Notes: a model not told the origin generated them from the sequence alone. Positions 16,635 to 25,475 are shown, counted from the first letter of the stretch. The stretch: DNA of 64,000 nt from Rhodospirillaceae bacterium (GCA_002709955.1 PAQY01000012.1:252917-316916), one strand, 5' to 3'. Numbers and translations are program-made.

Positions 16635-17126
16635 ATGGACGTATTGGTCATTAAAATCGACGGGGTCGAAGGTGAAGCGACCCTTGAGGGCTTTGAAAAG
16701 CAAATCATGTGCCTGGCCTTCAGTCATTCGGTGCACAATCACCTGCATACCGACGTGTCCAATGTTGGGCGCGCGCGCGGCCGTGTGGAACACAGCGATT
16801 TCACGATCACGAAATACGCCGACAAGGCGTCGCCGCTGCTGAATTATAAATGCTGTATCGGTGCAAATCTGGGTCAGGTGACGTTCACGGTGCTGCGCGC
16901 CTCTGGTGAAAAGGCGCATGTGCCCCAGATGATCTATACGCTGGAAAACACGATGGTTTCCAATGTCTCTATCGGGGGTGGCGGCGATGATACGCCGGTG
17001 GAAACGGTCAGCCTGAACTACACCAAGATCAAATGGGAAGTGAAGGTCCAGTCCCAAGACATGAAGGAACCAGGGTCCATCGCGTCTGAATGGGATGTGA
17101 CCATTAACAAGGGTGCGGATGCGTAA
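16635..17126 (+). CDS. hcp: T6SS tube protein Hcp (TssD)
   Basis: A 163-residue Hcp1-type protein: VLVIKIDGVEGEAT start, SVHNHLHTDVSNVGRARGRVEHSDFTITK in the first half, and NYTKIKWEV near the C-terminus. Hexameric Hcp rings stack into the tube expelled by the sheath and may carry effectors inside. AAGGAAAAGG precedes the ATG, a strong site. It is bracketed by stem-loops at 16563-16578 and 17194-17223, consistent with raising Hcp output over the rest of the operon, since Hcp is needed in large molar excess. Confidence 0.96.
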   Translation: MDVLVIKIDGVEGEATLEGFEKQIMCLAFSHSVHNHLHTDVSNVGRARGRVEHSDFTITKYADKASPLLNYKCCIGANLGQVTFTVLRASGEKAHVPQMIYTLENTMVSNVSIGGGGDDTPVETVSLNYTKIKWEVKVQSQDMKEPGSIASEWDVTINKGADA

Positions 17127-17193
17127 CGCCCAGGAGAGCCTTCGCAAGCGACCTTGTTTGCGACGACGTATTTGCTGTAACGGCAAGGGGGTA

Positions 17194-17223
17194 AGAGTAT
17201 CATGTGTGAGCGCATGATACTCT
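17194..17223 (+). other. Perfect 11-bp stem-loop after hcp
   Basis: AGAGTATCATG (17194-17204) and CATGATACTCT (17213-17223) are exact complements around an 8-nt loop, 67 nt after the hcp stop and 29 nt before the next start. No T run follows, so it is a candidate 3'-end stabiliser or processing site rather than a full terminator. Confidence 0.75.
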
Positions 17224-17252
17224 AGGCGATCAGGCACAGATGGGACTGGGTA

Positions 17253-17840
17253 ATGGGCGCTGCCTTAAATGAAAATGTCGAATGGACAAACGTTCCAGCG
17301 AATGTGCGCAGAACCTTCAAGGGAAAGAAGGCGCGGCGTATCCTGTTGAAGGCGAACACCACTGTTTTCACCCTGTCCAAACACGCGAATTTCCATCACG
17401 GCGCACAGTATGGCGTGCCGGTACTGTGGTCTCCGTATAAGCCGTTGAAGTCTGACCCAGGCTATGATGCGCGCGACAAGCTGGCATCGGCGTCAGGTGG
17501 TGGTCGGTCGCGCCGCGATGTCTTCAGGGGCATATCGGCCTATTCCGGATCGAAGGTCGGGGATCGCTATGCCGTTGCCGTGAAATTGCAGGTGCCGGTC
17601 TGGGGTTTCATCGGTGAAATTGAACCTGTTGGCCTGGGCGCCACTTCGATCAAGCAGTCTGGTTCCATGGGCGCATCCTTGCCTTCGGGTCTGATGTCTT
17701 TTGGTGCAGTAGGCGGTGCCTCATCCAACACATCCAGAAATTCAGCCGCTGCGCAAAGCTTCCTTCAAATATACATTCCGGGCCTTGATCCGGGGGTGTC
17801 GATGAAGCGCATTAAAGCGCACGACCTTATCGTAGCCTGA
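17253..17840 (+). CDS. Uncharacterised T6SS-embedded protein between hcp and tssE
   Basis: A 195-residue protein with no signal peptide, transmembrane segment or cysteine. The first 50 residues are basic (VRRTFKGKKARRILLK), the middle has aromatic-rich segments (VPVLWSPYKPLKSDPGYD, then FRGISAYSGSKVGDRYAVAV and VPVWGFIGEIEP), and residues about 130-170 are Gly/Ser-rich. It matches none of the core Tss families I know. Being fixed inside the structural block right after hcp, it could be an Hcp-dependent effector, a cargo chaperone or a lineage-specific component. No adjacent small immunity-like gene is seen, which argues mildly against a classical antibacterial toxin. Confidence 0.75.
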   Translation: MGAALNENVEWTNVPANVRRTFKGKKARRILLKANTTVFTLSKHANFHHGAQYGVPVLWSPYKPLKSDPGYDARDKLASASGGGRSRRDVFRGISAYSGSKVGDRYAVAVKLQVPVWGFIGEIEPVGLGATSIKQSGSMGASLPSGLMSFGAVGGASSNTSRNSAAAQSFLQIYIPGLDPGVSMKRIKAHDLIVA

Positions 17841-17860
17841 CGTCTGGAAAGGGGGAGAGC

Positions 17861-18334
17861 ATGCGATCCCTCCGCACGAAAAAGGGGGCTTTGGCCCCGC
17901 TGTTTGATCGTCTGACAGACGACGATCCGGGTGTTCCGAATGAACCAGTGCCCCGGCGGTATCTTGACCTGGATGGGCTTGTTGACTCGGTGCGCGGTGA
18001 AATCCACACCCTGTTGAACACGCGCTGTGGATGGAGCGAATCCGAAATAGATTATGATAATCGGGGCGTACCGGATTATGGCCTGATCGATCTGGCCCAT
18101 CTGTTTACCGCAAATCCACGGGATCGCGATAAGGTTGCGCGTCATGTGGCCCGCACCATTGCCGCCTATGAACCCAGGATGACCCGTGTGAATGTTGTTG
18201 TTGAATCCATTCAAAAGGAAACCGGCCAACTGAGCCTGCGCATCGAAGGGGGGGTGAAATTCGCCGATGTGATCGAACCGATTTCCTTCCCCTTGAAGAT
18301 CGATGGCGGTGGGCATGACGGGAGTGGGTATTGA
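17861..18334 (+). CDS. tssE: T6SS baseplate protein TssE (gp25-like)
   Basis: A 157-residue protein of the phage gp25/TssE family: LFDRLTDDDP near residue 15, VRGEIHTLLNTRCGW, DYGLIDLAHL and the C-terminal IAAYEPRMTRVNVVVES strand. TssE forms the baseplate core with TssF, TssG and TssK and seeds sheath assembly. Its TGA overlaps the tssF ATG by one base, so translation is coupled. The start at 17861 follows GGGGGAGAG. Confidence 0.95.
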   Translation: MRSLRTKKGALAPLFDRLTDDDPGVPNEPVPRRYLDLDGLVDSVRGEIHTLLNTRCGWSESEIDYDNRGVPDYGLIDLAHLFTANPRDRDKVARHVARTIAAYEPRMTRVNVVVESIQKETGQLSLRIEGGVKFADVIEPISFPLKIDGGGHDGSGY

Positions 18335-20151
18335 TGGCTGGTAAGTCCACACGCGATGCCCTGTTAGGGCATTATCAGCGGGAATTGGGATATCTGCGCC
18401 GCATGGGCAATGCCTTTGCTGAGACCTATCCCAAGATTGCCGGTCGATTGGAATTTGGTGGCTCTGAATCCGCTGACCCCCATGTTGAGCGCTTGATTGA
18501 GAGTTTCGCGTTTCTGACCGGACGCATTCAGCAGAATATCGATGCCGAATTTCCACAGATCCCTCAGGCCTTGTTGGGCATTCTGTATCCGCAATTTGTT
18601 GATCCGATCCCTTCCATGACCATCGCGCGTTTCAATGTCGATAGCGCGCGGGGCAAGATGACCAGCGGCTATCATGTGCCCAAGGGCAGTGATCTGTATG
18701 CGACCGCCCCAAATGGGATGAGCTGCCGTTTCAGATCGGTGTATCCGGTCGATCTGTGGCCCATTTCTGTCACTCAGGCAGGGATAGAATCAACAGATCG
18801 TTATGATTTTCTGGATGCGCAGACGGATGTGAATGCCGTGCTGCGATTGCGTATCACGGCAGAGGCGGACCCGCTGCGTGACTTGGAAATGGATAGCTTG
18901 CGGTTCCATATCCATGCCGACCGGGTATTGGCCGACAGTTTGTATGAATTGCTGTTCGTGAATGCCAAAGGGGTCGCACTGATTGCCGATGGGGAGACGA
19001 AGAAGCCTGTCATGCTGGGCCCTGCGGCGATCCGCCCGGTGGGGTTTGAACGGGACGAGGCCGTCATTGATGTCCCCGGTCACGGCCAACCGGCCTATCA
19101 CCTGCTGCGGGAATATTTCACCTTCTCAGAAAAATTCCTGTATTTCGATATTGATGGTCTGGCGTCGGCGCAGGCGGATCGGGTCTTGGATATCCTTATA
19201 CTGTTGGATGTGCCACCGCCGCGCAGCGTGACGGTAGAGCCCGGAAATTTTCAGTTGTTCACGACCCCCATCGTCAACCTGTTCAGCAAGACGTCAGAGC
19301 CGATACGCATTGATGGGCGCGAGTCTGAGTATCGACTGGTTGGGGATCGACGGCGTGAATTGACGACGGAAATCCATTCGATCCGCTCTGTCACCGCCAG
19401 CAATCAGGAACAGGCAGATGCGTTCCGGGTGGAACCGTTCTTTTCCTTTAATCATGCGGCGCACAGCCGCAATTCGCGTGCTTTCTGGTATGCCAGACGG
19501 GATATGACCGGCCAGTCTGATATGCCCGGCACCGATATCTATCTAAGCTTTGTTGATCTGGACTATCGCCCGACCATGCCCGCGACGACGACGCTGTTTG
19601 CCCATACCTGGTGCACCAATCGGGGACTGGCGGAGCAATTGCGCCCCGGTGCTATATTGCAGACGGAAATGGGGGCTCCGGTCTCTGGTATCACGGCCTT
19701 ATATAAACCAACGCCCCAGATTGAACCGCCCATCGGGGGGGAGACGCTGTGGCGTCTGGTGTCGCATCTGTCCCTGAACTATCTATCCCTCAGCCAGTTT
19801 GAAGGATCCCTGACGGCGTTACAGGAAATATTGCGCCTGTATGCCAATGACAGAACGGCGGGCACGGAACAACAGATCAATGGCATTGTAGAAATGCAAT
19901 GCCGCCGCGCCGTCGCCCGCATGGGTCCGGATGCCTGGCGCGGCTTTGCGCGGGGGGTTGAGGTTATTCTGACGGTTGATGAGCGCGCCTATGTCGGGTC
20001 CAGCGCGATCCTGCTGGCCTCTGTTCTGGACAGGTTTCTGGGGCTTTATGCCTCGGTCAATTCATTCTCTAAATTGTCCGTACACTCTGTTCAACGGGAA
20101 GGGGTCTGGAAAGAATGGCCAGCAAGAGCCGGCGATCAGTTCCTCCTCTGA
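18334..20151 (+). CDS. tssF: T6SS baseplate protein TssF (ImpG/VasA)
   Basis: A 605-residue baseplate wedge protein. The N-terminus LGHYQRELGYLRRMGNAFAETYPKIAGRLEFGG and the following SADPHVERLIESFAFLTGRIQQ are family hallmarks, as are the HTWCTNRGLAEQL and WRLVSHLSLNYLSL segments in the last third. It acts in the cytoplasm beside TssE and TssG. The ATG at 18334 overlaps the tssE stop (TGATG). The 3' end overlaps tssG by 37 bp. Confidence 0.96.
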   Translation: MAGKSTRDALLGHYQRELGYLRRMGNAFAETYPKIAGRLEFGGSESADPHVERLIESFAFLTGRIQQNIDAEFPQIPQALLGILYPQFVDPIPSMTIARFNVDSARGKMTSGYHVPKGSDLYATAPNGMSCRFRSVYPVDLWPISVTQAGIESTDRYDFLDAQTDVNAVLRLRITAEADPLRDLEMDSLRFHIHADRVLADSLYELLFVNAKGVALIADGETKKPVMLGPAAIRPVGFERDEAVIDVPGHGQPAYHLLREYFTFSEKFLYFDIDGLASAQADRVLDILILLDVPPPRSVTVEPGNFQLFTTPIVNLFSKTSEPIRIDGRESEYRLVGDRRRELTTEIHSIRSVTASNQEQADAFRVEPFFSFNHAAHSRNSRAFWYARRDMTGQSDMPGTDIYLSFVDLDYRPTMPATTTLFAHTWCTNRGLAEQLRPGAILQTEMGAPVSGITALYKPTPQIEPPIGGETLWRLVSHLSLNYLSLSQFEGSLTALQEILRLYANDRTAGTEQQINGIVEMQCRRAVARMGPDAWRGFARGVEVILTVDERAYVGSSAILLASVLDRFLGLYASVNSFSKLSVHSVQREGVWKEWPARAGDQFLL

Positions 20152-21185
20152 TTGAGGAATTGCGCGCCCATCCCTATCGCTTCGATTTCTATCAGGCGGT
20201 GCGGACGACAGAATTGATGCGCGGTGTCGGGATTGATCCCGACAGCGACTTCGTTCCCGTGGGGGAAGGATCGGACCCCCGCAGGGAAGCGGTGCATTTC
20301 AACGCCGATCCCTCCCTGGCATTCCCCCCCAGTTCAATTAAATCCTACCATCCGCAATCGCTGGACAAGCCCGATGAAATGATGATCCGGTTCATGGGGC
20401 TGGCCGGGGCAATGGGACCCTTGCCGCGTCCACTGACAGAACGGTTGATCCAGCGCGTGTCCAAGAAAGATTTGGCCTGGCGGGCGTTTCTGGATATCTT
20501 CAACCATCGTCTGGCCTCCCTGATGGTGCGGGTGCGCAAGGCGCATCGGATCGGTCTGGATACGCGCCCACCCCATCGGACCCTGATCGCCAAATTCCTG
20601 CGCAGCTTTATCGGCCTTGGCACCGATGGGATGGACGAGCGGATGTCGGTCAGCGATCGATCCTTGTTGCGCTATGCCGGATTATTGGTGCACCGGCCGC
20701 GCACGGCGCTGGGCCTGCAAAGCATGGTGGCCGATTATTATGGCCTGCCGGTTAAGGTGAAACAGTTCGTTGGCGATTGGGTGCGCCTGGAACCCGGTCA
20801 GGAAACCGTTATTGGCGGTCGTCTGGGCGGCCTGTCTGGGCGCAACAATGCGCTGGGGACAGCCGCATTTCTGGGCAGTCGCTATTGGGATCAGCAATCC
20901 GGGTTGGAATTGCAGATCGGGCCGCTGGACCGTGAAACTTTTGAAAGCTTCCTTCCCGGCGGGGCCTGTCATCGACCGCTATTGTCCATGGTCATGTTCT
21001 ATGTTTCGCCGGAATACAATTTTTCCGCCCGCCTGATCGCCAGACAGGATGCAGTGCCAGCCAGCCGCCTGGGCGGGGATTTACGACTGGGATGGACCAG
21101 TTGGCTGCGCAGCACACCGTCCGAAGCGCCTGACTCCCAAGTCATGATCAAGGTCCGCGGCCATGAGGCACTGCTGACTGTTTAG
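20115..21185 (+). CDS. tssG: T6SS baseplate protein TssG (ImpH/VasB)
   Basis: A 356-residue TssG: PLIEELRAHPYRFDFYQAVR start, VHFNADPSLAFPPSSI, the FMGLAGAMGPLPRPLTE motif and DIFNHRLASLMVRVRKAHRIG. Two TssG with one TssF and TssE build the baseplate wedge. The start lies inside tssF, 37 bp before its stop, with GGGAAGGGG upstream. It is the last gene of the block: tssA, tssH, tssJ-tssM, vgrG and PAAR genes do not follow, and the stop overlaps that of the convergent hydrolase by 4 bp. Confidence 0.95.
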   Translation: MASKSRRSVPPLIEELRAHPYRFDFYQAVRTTELMRGVGIDPDSDFVPVGEGSDPRREAVHFNADPSLAFPPSSIKSYHPQSLDKPDEMMIRFMGLAGAMGPLPRPLTERLIQRVSKKDLAWRAFLDIFNHRLASLMVRVRKAHRIGLDTRPPHRTLIAKFLRSFIGLGTDGMDERMSVSDRSLLRYAGLLVHRPRTALGLQSMVADYYGLPVKVKQFVGDWVRLEPGQETVIGGRLGGLSGRNNALGTAAFLGSRYWDQQSGLELQIGPLDRETFESFLPGGACHRPLLSMVMFYVSPEYNFSARLIARQDAVPASRLGGDLRLGWTSWLRSTPSEAPDSQVMIKVRGHEALLTV

Positions 21186-22081
21186 CACTTAAAGAACTTT
21201 TTAAACGCTGCTAGGGTGTCGGTCGGGTTTTCTTCTGCCAGGAAATGGCCGGATTCGATGGCATGACCTTCGGGCGCGACGGCACGGTCCCGCCAGGTTT
21301 CCAGGACATCATAATGCTTGTGCATCGGGGCTTTCGCACCCCACAGGACCAGCAGGGGGCAGGTGATCTTCTGGTCCAGGTCCGCCTCGTCATGGATCAG
21401 GTCAATTCCGGCAGCGGCGCGGTAATCCTCGCAACTGGCATGAATGACGGCGGGGTTGGAAAAGGCGGCTTCGTATTCCGCCTGGGCGGTGGGATCGAAA
21501 AAACTCAGGCCGCTTTGGCTCAATCCGCCTGCCTTGTGGCGGAAATAATAGACCGGATCCGCACCGATCAATGTTTCCGGATAGGGCGCGGGCTGGGCCA
21601 GAAAATACCAGTGATAATAGGCCTGGGCGACGGCCTGGGTCGCGGTCTTAAACAGGGTGCGTGTCGGGATAATGTCCAGCACCGCCGCACGGATCACAGC
21701 ATCAGGATGGTCCAGGCATAGCCGGTGCGTCACGCGCCCCCCGCGATCATGCCCTGCGACCTGAAACTGGTCATGACCCAGTTGTGCCATCAGGGCCACC
21801 ATATCGGCAGCCACGGCCCGTTTGGAATAGGGCAGGTGATCGGCATCTGTTTCTGGCGTGTCAGATGCCCCGTAACCGCGCAGATCGGGACAGATAACAG
21901 TGAAATTGCGCGCCAGGGGACCGGCAACCTTGTGCCACATCGCGCCGGTCTGGGGATAGCCATGGAGCAACAGCAAGGGGGGGCCATTGCCCCCTATGCG
22001 GCATTTCAAGGTCACGTTATCCGCAAGACTGTGTGAAACGGTTATCCGTTCTTCACGAAAGCCAGGGAACAGATCGGTCAT
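21182..22081 (-). CDS. Alpha/beta hydrolase, fluoroacetate/haloacetate dehalogenase type
   Basis: A 299-residue alpha/beta hydrolase closely matching fluoroacetate dehalogenases. The nucleophile elbow is GHDRGGRV (Asp nucleophile with the two carboxylate-binding arginines), a second conserved Asp is in AVLDIIPT, the halide site His-Trp pair is in YYHWYFLAQPAPYPE, the halide Tyr is in CEDYRAAAG, and the catalytic His is in ESGHFLAEE. Having all of these supports hydrolytic dehalogenation of short haloacids, although epoxide hydrolase-like relatives exist. AAAGGG precedes the start. It is the last gene of a leftward run with EamA, GDPD and sulfatase-fold genes. Confidence 0.88.
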   Translation of the reverse strand: MTDLFPGFREERITVSHSLADNVTLKCRIGGNGPPLLLLHGYPQTGAMWHKVAGPLARNFTVICPDLRGYGASDTPETDADHLPYSKRAVAADMVALMAQLGHDQFQVAGHDRGGRVTHRLCLDHPDAVIRAAVLDIIPTRTLFKTATQAVAQAYYHWYFLAQPAPYPETLIGADPVYYFRHKAGGLSQSGLSFFDPTAQAEYEAAFSNPAVIHASCEDYRAAAGIDLIHDEADLDQKITCPLLVLWGAKAPMHKHYDVLETWRDRAVAPEGHAIESGHFLAEENPTDTLAAFKKFFKC

Positions 22082-22099
22082 TATTCATCCCTTTCCACA

Positions 22100-23044
22100 T
22101 CACACCTTAGCCGGTTTCGCGCGTCCGCTATTGGCCAGCATCAGGCCGGGCAATACGAAGGCGGCACCAATCCAATGATAGATCTGCGGCACTTCCCCTA
22201 GCAACAGCCATGCAAGACCCGCGCTGTATAGCGGCATCATATACAAAAACAGACTTGTGCGGCTGGCCCCCAATGTCCGCTGAACAAATCCATGCAGTTG
22301 ATAGGCCCCAAAAGAAGCGAAGACCGCCAGTATGGCAACCCATCCAAAGACTTCCCAACCCCAGTCCTGAGATTGCCCCTGCATTGTTTCCCAGACCGTG
22401 AAGGGTGCCAGGACAATGATCCCAGCCAGGACTATGGCACCAAGGCGTGTTGTCAGACCCATTTCACTGGGGCGGTGGCGCAGCAGAACTGAATACAGCG
22501 CCCAACTGATCATGGAGGCCAGAATCCAGATATCCCCTTCTGTAAACGACAGGGACAGGAGGACGCCTATATCCGCGCGGGTGATAATAATCATGACGCC
22601 GGTCAGGCTCAGAACCATGCCCACAATGCCCAGGGGGCGCACCTGTTCCTGATAAATCAGGGCCGATAGCAGTGTGATCAGAACGGGAGAGGCGGAATAG
22701 ATCAGGCCGATATTAACCGCCGATGTGGTATCTGCAGCAATGTAAACAAAGGCCCCGCATATCCCCATGCCAAGCCCACCCAGTAGCAGCAGGTCTTTCC
22801 ATTCCCGTGCTATGGCACCCCGCCGTACCCATAACCGCCCCCCAACCAGGGGCAGCAGCAGCAGGAATGTCGCGACCCATCTCATGAAAGCCAGATGCAC
22901 CGGGGGGATGATATCTGCCGTTGCCTTTGCCACCAGGATATTGGTGGCAAAGAAGACAGGGACGACAAATAACAGGATGGTCGCCAGACGCTCATCAGAA
23001 AGGCCCGGTACGATGCCTGTGGGGGGATGGATTCTATCGCTCAT
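22100..23044 (-). CDS. EamA/DMT family transporter
   Basis: A 314-residue inner-membrane protein with about ten transmembrane helices in two EamA repeats (first: FFATNILVAKATADIIPPVHLAFMRW; second: ILASMISWALYSVLLRHR ... YMMPLYSAGLAWLLLGE). Such carriers export amino acids, metabolites or toxic compounds; the substrate is not predictable. It sits 18 bp upstream of the dehalogenase gene and 87 bp after the glycerophosphodiesterase, in the same direction, and is plausibly co-transcribed with both. Confidence 0.92.
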   Translation of the reverse strand: MSDRIHPPTGIVPGLSDERLATILLFVVPVFFATNILVAKATADIIPPVHLAFMRWVATFLLLLPLVGGRLWVRRGAIAREWKDLLLLGGLGMGICGAFVYIAADTTSAVNIGLIYSASPVLITLLSALIYQEQVRPLGIVGMVLSLTGVMIIITRADIGVLLSLSFTEGDIWILASMISWALYSVLLRHRPSEMGLTTRLGAIVLAGIIVLAPFTVWETMQGQSQDWGWEVFGWVAILAVFASFGAYQLHGFVQRTLGASRTSLFLYMMPLYSAGLAWLLLGEVPQIYHWIGAAFVLPGLMLANSGRAKPAKV

Positions 23045-23131
23045 TGCATCTGTTTACAGGCATTTACCGCAATGCAAAAGCGCTGATGGTTCCTTGGATT
23101 TGTGTGCGCCGGGAACACATCACGCCCCGGA

Positions 23132-23878
23132 TCAGGCAAACCGATCTGGGTAATCCGTAAAGATCGCCTCGCATCCCAGGGTGAACAGTCGCTCCGCGTC
23201 GGCTGGATCATTGACGGTATAGACGCGGAATGGCACGCCCGCATCGCGAAATGCTGCGGCCTGGCGGTCACTCAATTTCTTGGCGCTGACATGAGCGGCA
23301 GACGCCCCCAGGCGCATGTGATGATCATGCCAGTCTTCGGGAATGTCCCACCACAGGATGGCCCGGTCTACTTGTGGGGCAGCCTTCATCGCTTCCTCCA
23401 GCGCCTCAAGAGAGAAGGAAGAAAGCACCGCAGGCGGCAGGCTGGCTGGCCACAATTGGGCTGTTTGGGTTGCAACGACCTGTCCGGTGCGGCGCTCATA
23501 ACCAGTGACGGGCTTGATTTCCACATTCGCCCCCAGGCCCAGCGATGTCAGCGCTGCGATGGTCTGATCAAAACTGGGAATAGCGGTTCCTGTGAATTCT
23601 GGCGCAAACCATGACCCTGCATCCAGCCGACGCAATTCGACGAAGGATTTTTCCGACACCAGTCCGGTGCCGTTTGTGGTTCGGTCCAGCGTATCGTCAT
23701 GATGCAGCACGACAACATCGTCCATGGACAGCATACAGTCGAATTCCACCCAGCGTGCGCCCAGCTCTTTGGCCTTCTTTAGTCCCGGAATTGTATTTTC
23801 CGGGGCATGGGCTGCGGCCCCGCGATGACCGATCATCCGGGGGATATCCGTGCGGGGGGCTGTGGGGGTGGATGTCAT
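23132..23878 (-). CDS. Glycerophosphodiester phosphodiesterase
   Basis: A 248-residue GDPD-family TIM barrel without a signal peptide, so cytoplasmic (UgpQ-like). Catalytic motifs: IGHRGAAAHAPENT (His, Arg, Glu), WVEFDCMLSMD, and HHDDTLDRTTNGTG (general-base His); the metal ligand Glu of the barrel is in NVEIKP. It hydrolyses glycerophosphodiesters to glycerol-3-phosphate and an alcohol. It starts 25 bp after the sulfatase-fold gene, so the two phospho-ester enzymes are probably co-expressed. AAGG sits 8 nt before the ATG. Confidence 0.93.
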   Translation of the reverse strand: MTSTPTAPRTDIPRMIGHRGAAAHAPENTIPGLKKAKELGARWVEFDCMLSMDDVVVLHHDDTLDRTTNGTGLVSEKSFVELRRLDAGSWFAPEFTGTAIPSFDQTIAALTSLGLGANVEIKPVTGYERRTGQVVATQTAQLWPASLPPAVLSSFSLEALEEAMKAAPQVDRAILWWDIPEDWHDHHMRLGASAAHVSAKKLSDRQAAAFRDAGVPFRVYTVNDPADAERLFTLGCEAIFTDYPDRFA

Positions 23879-23903
23879 TTGGAAACCTTATTGTGAGGAC
23901 TGG

Positions 23904-25475
23904 CTACAGAAGATCAGCAAAGCGATCATCTGGCAATTCATAGGCACCATTTTCGATGTGGAAATAGGACAGGTCACGATCTTCTGTTTGCATGCGCCAG
24001 GTGATAAGGCGCTGGGCCATGTCCAGCATTGCCGCCTGACAGGCAGGATCATTCGCACGATTGACCAATTGATCCGGGTCTTCCTGAAGATCATAGAACA
24101 AGGGCGGTAAGGCGGCGAAATGAACATATTTGTATCGATCCGATCGGATCACGGTCAGGCTGCATTCATCTGTTCTAAGGCCCAGGGCCTTTTCCGCTGT
24201 TCGCGCGACAGGATCGCCAAAATCAAATTCGATATGGGCTTCTGTCCGCCAGCTATCTGGTGTCTGTCCAGCCAGCCACGGGGACAGGGGTTTGCCGTCA
24301 ACCTGACGCGGGATCGGTGCCCCCAGGGCGTGTAGAATGGTTGGTGTCACATCAACAGATTCTGTGATGGCCTGAACCTTGCGCCCGCGCCCGGCCTGTG
24401 CTTCCGGTCTTGGATCCCGGATGATCAGCGGCACGCGATAACTTTCGTCAAAAAAGCCGGTCTTTGAAAACAGCCAATGATCGCCCGATTGCTCCCCATG
24501 ATCCGATGTCAGGACGATCAGGGTCTGGTCATATTCGCCACTTTCCTTCAGGCGATCCAGGATGCGGGTGAAATTATCCTCCACCTCGTTGATCATGCCG
24601 TAATAGGTCGCGCGCAATTGACGTATTTCCGCGTCTGACAGGGCGGTTGCGGCGGTTTTCTGACCCACCACCATTTTCTCCACCAGGGCGGAATTCGTGT
24701 CATAGGTCGCCAGGTGATGCTTCAACCATGGATGAACGTCCCCCTCTTTTTCTGGGCTATCGGCACGGTTGGGCAGGGGTACAGCATCGGCATCATACCG
24801 CGCATTGTAAGGGGCGGGCGCAATGAAGGGAGGATGGGGGCTGATATAGGTTACATGAGCGAAGAAGGGTTTTCCCTGGCGCGCATCCAGATAGTCCAGA
24901 ACCGCATTCGTCAGAAAGGCCGTGTTGCTGTCTTCCGCTTTGAACCGGGCTGGGGCAAAGCTGGCGGGTTTACCGTCATATCCATTGGACGGTCGGAATA
25001 TGTCCCATGGCCGTTGCGGCAGGGTGTATCCCTTTTTCTTCAGATCCGCAAACCACGGGCCGAAGTCTTCATCCAATCGGCACAGTCGGGTCATGCCCGG
25101 CAGGACACCCTCGTAAGAATTAAACACGGGGTCACGATGATCCGCCCCACGCGGGTCGGGGGATATGTCGGTATAGCCAAACAGCACAGGATCGAAATTC
25201 AGCTTGCGGGCTTCCAGCGCGACATTGGTGAAGCGCCGGTCCAGCGGTGTTCCGTTGCGCAAGGCACGGTTTTTGTGCTGATAGGTTCCGGTCAACAGGG
25301 CGCTGCGCCCCGGTCCACAGGGGCAGGTCACCGACCAATGGTTCGCGAAATGGGTTGCGTCCTGACAGAAGGCATCCAATTTCGGCGTGCGCAAAACCGG
25401 GTGATCCATCGCCGACAGACAATCCCATCGCCATTGGTCGAAGGTCACAAACAGGACGTTTTTCACTGCGCTCAT
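23904..25475 (-). CDS. Sulfatase-fold phosphonate monoester hydrolase/phosphodiesterase
   Basis: A 523-residue alkaline-phosphatase-superfamily enzyme. The metal-binding FVTFDQWRWDCL is near the N-terminus; the formylglycine site is CGPGR within TCPCGPGRSALLTG (C-x-P-x-R), followed by the RNGTPLD segment; TSDHGEQSGDH and the C-terminal RYKYVHFAALPPLFYDLQ complete the site. The pattern matches phosphonate monoester hydrolases of rhizobia and Burkholderia more than aryl sulfatases. No signal peptide is seen, so it acts in the cytoplasm and needs a formylglycine-generating enzyme (not in the window). It leads the run to GDPD, EamA and dehalogenase genes. The start lacks a strong ribosome site. 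Confidence 0.88.
   Translation of the reverse strand: MSAVKNVLFVTFDQWRWDCLSAMDHPVLRTPKLDAFCQDATHFANHWSVTCPCGPGRSALLTGTYQHKNRALRNGTPLDRRFTNVALEARKLNFDPVLFGYTDISPDPRGADHRDPVFNSYEGVLPGMTRLCRLDEDFGPWFADLKKKGYTLPQRPWDIFRPSNGYDGKPASFAPARFKAEDSNTAFLTNAVLDYLDARQGKPFFAHVTYISPHPPFIAPAPYNARYDADAVPLPNRADSPEKEGDVHPWLKHHLATYDTNSALVEKMVVGQKTAATALSDAEIRQLRATYYGMINEVEDNFTRILDRLKESGEYDQTLIVLTSDHGEQSGDHWLFSKTGFFDESYRVPLIIRDPRPEAQAGRGRKVQAITESVDVTPTILHALGAPIPRQVDGKPLSPWLAGQTPDSWRTEAHIEFDFGDPVARTAEKALGLRTDECSLTVIRSDRYKYVHFAALPPLFYDLQEDPDQLVNRANDPACQAAMLDMAQRLITWRMQTEDRDLSYFHIENGAYELPDDRFADLL

Noticed and set aside
15033..17237. Long open frame (about 734 codons) on the minus strand opposite tssC and hcp
   Set aside because: It is antisense to two genes with clear family motifs, has no recognisable protein motif, and arises from codon bias of tssC and hcp.
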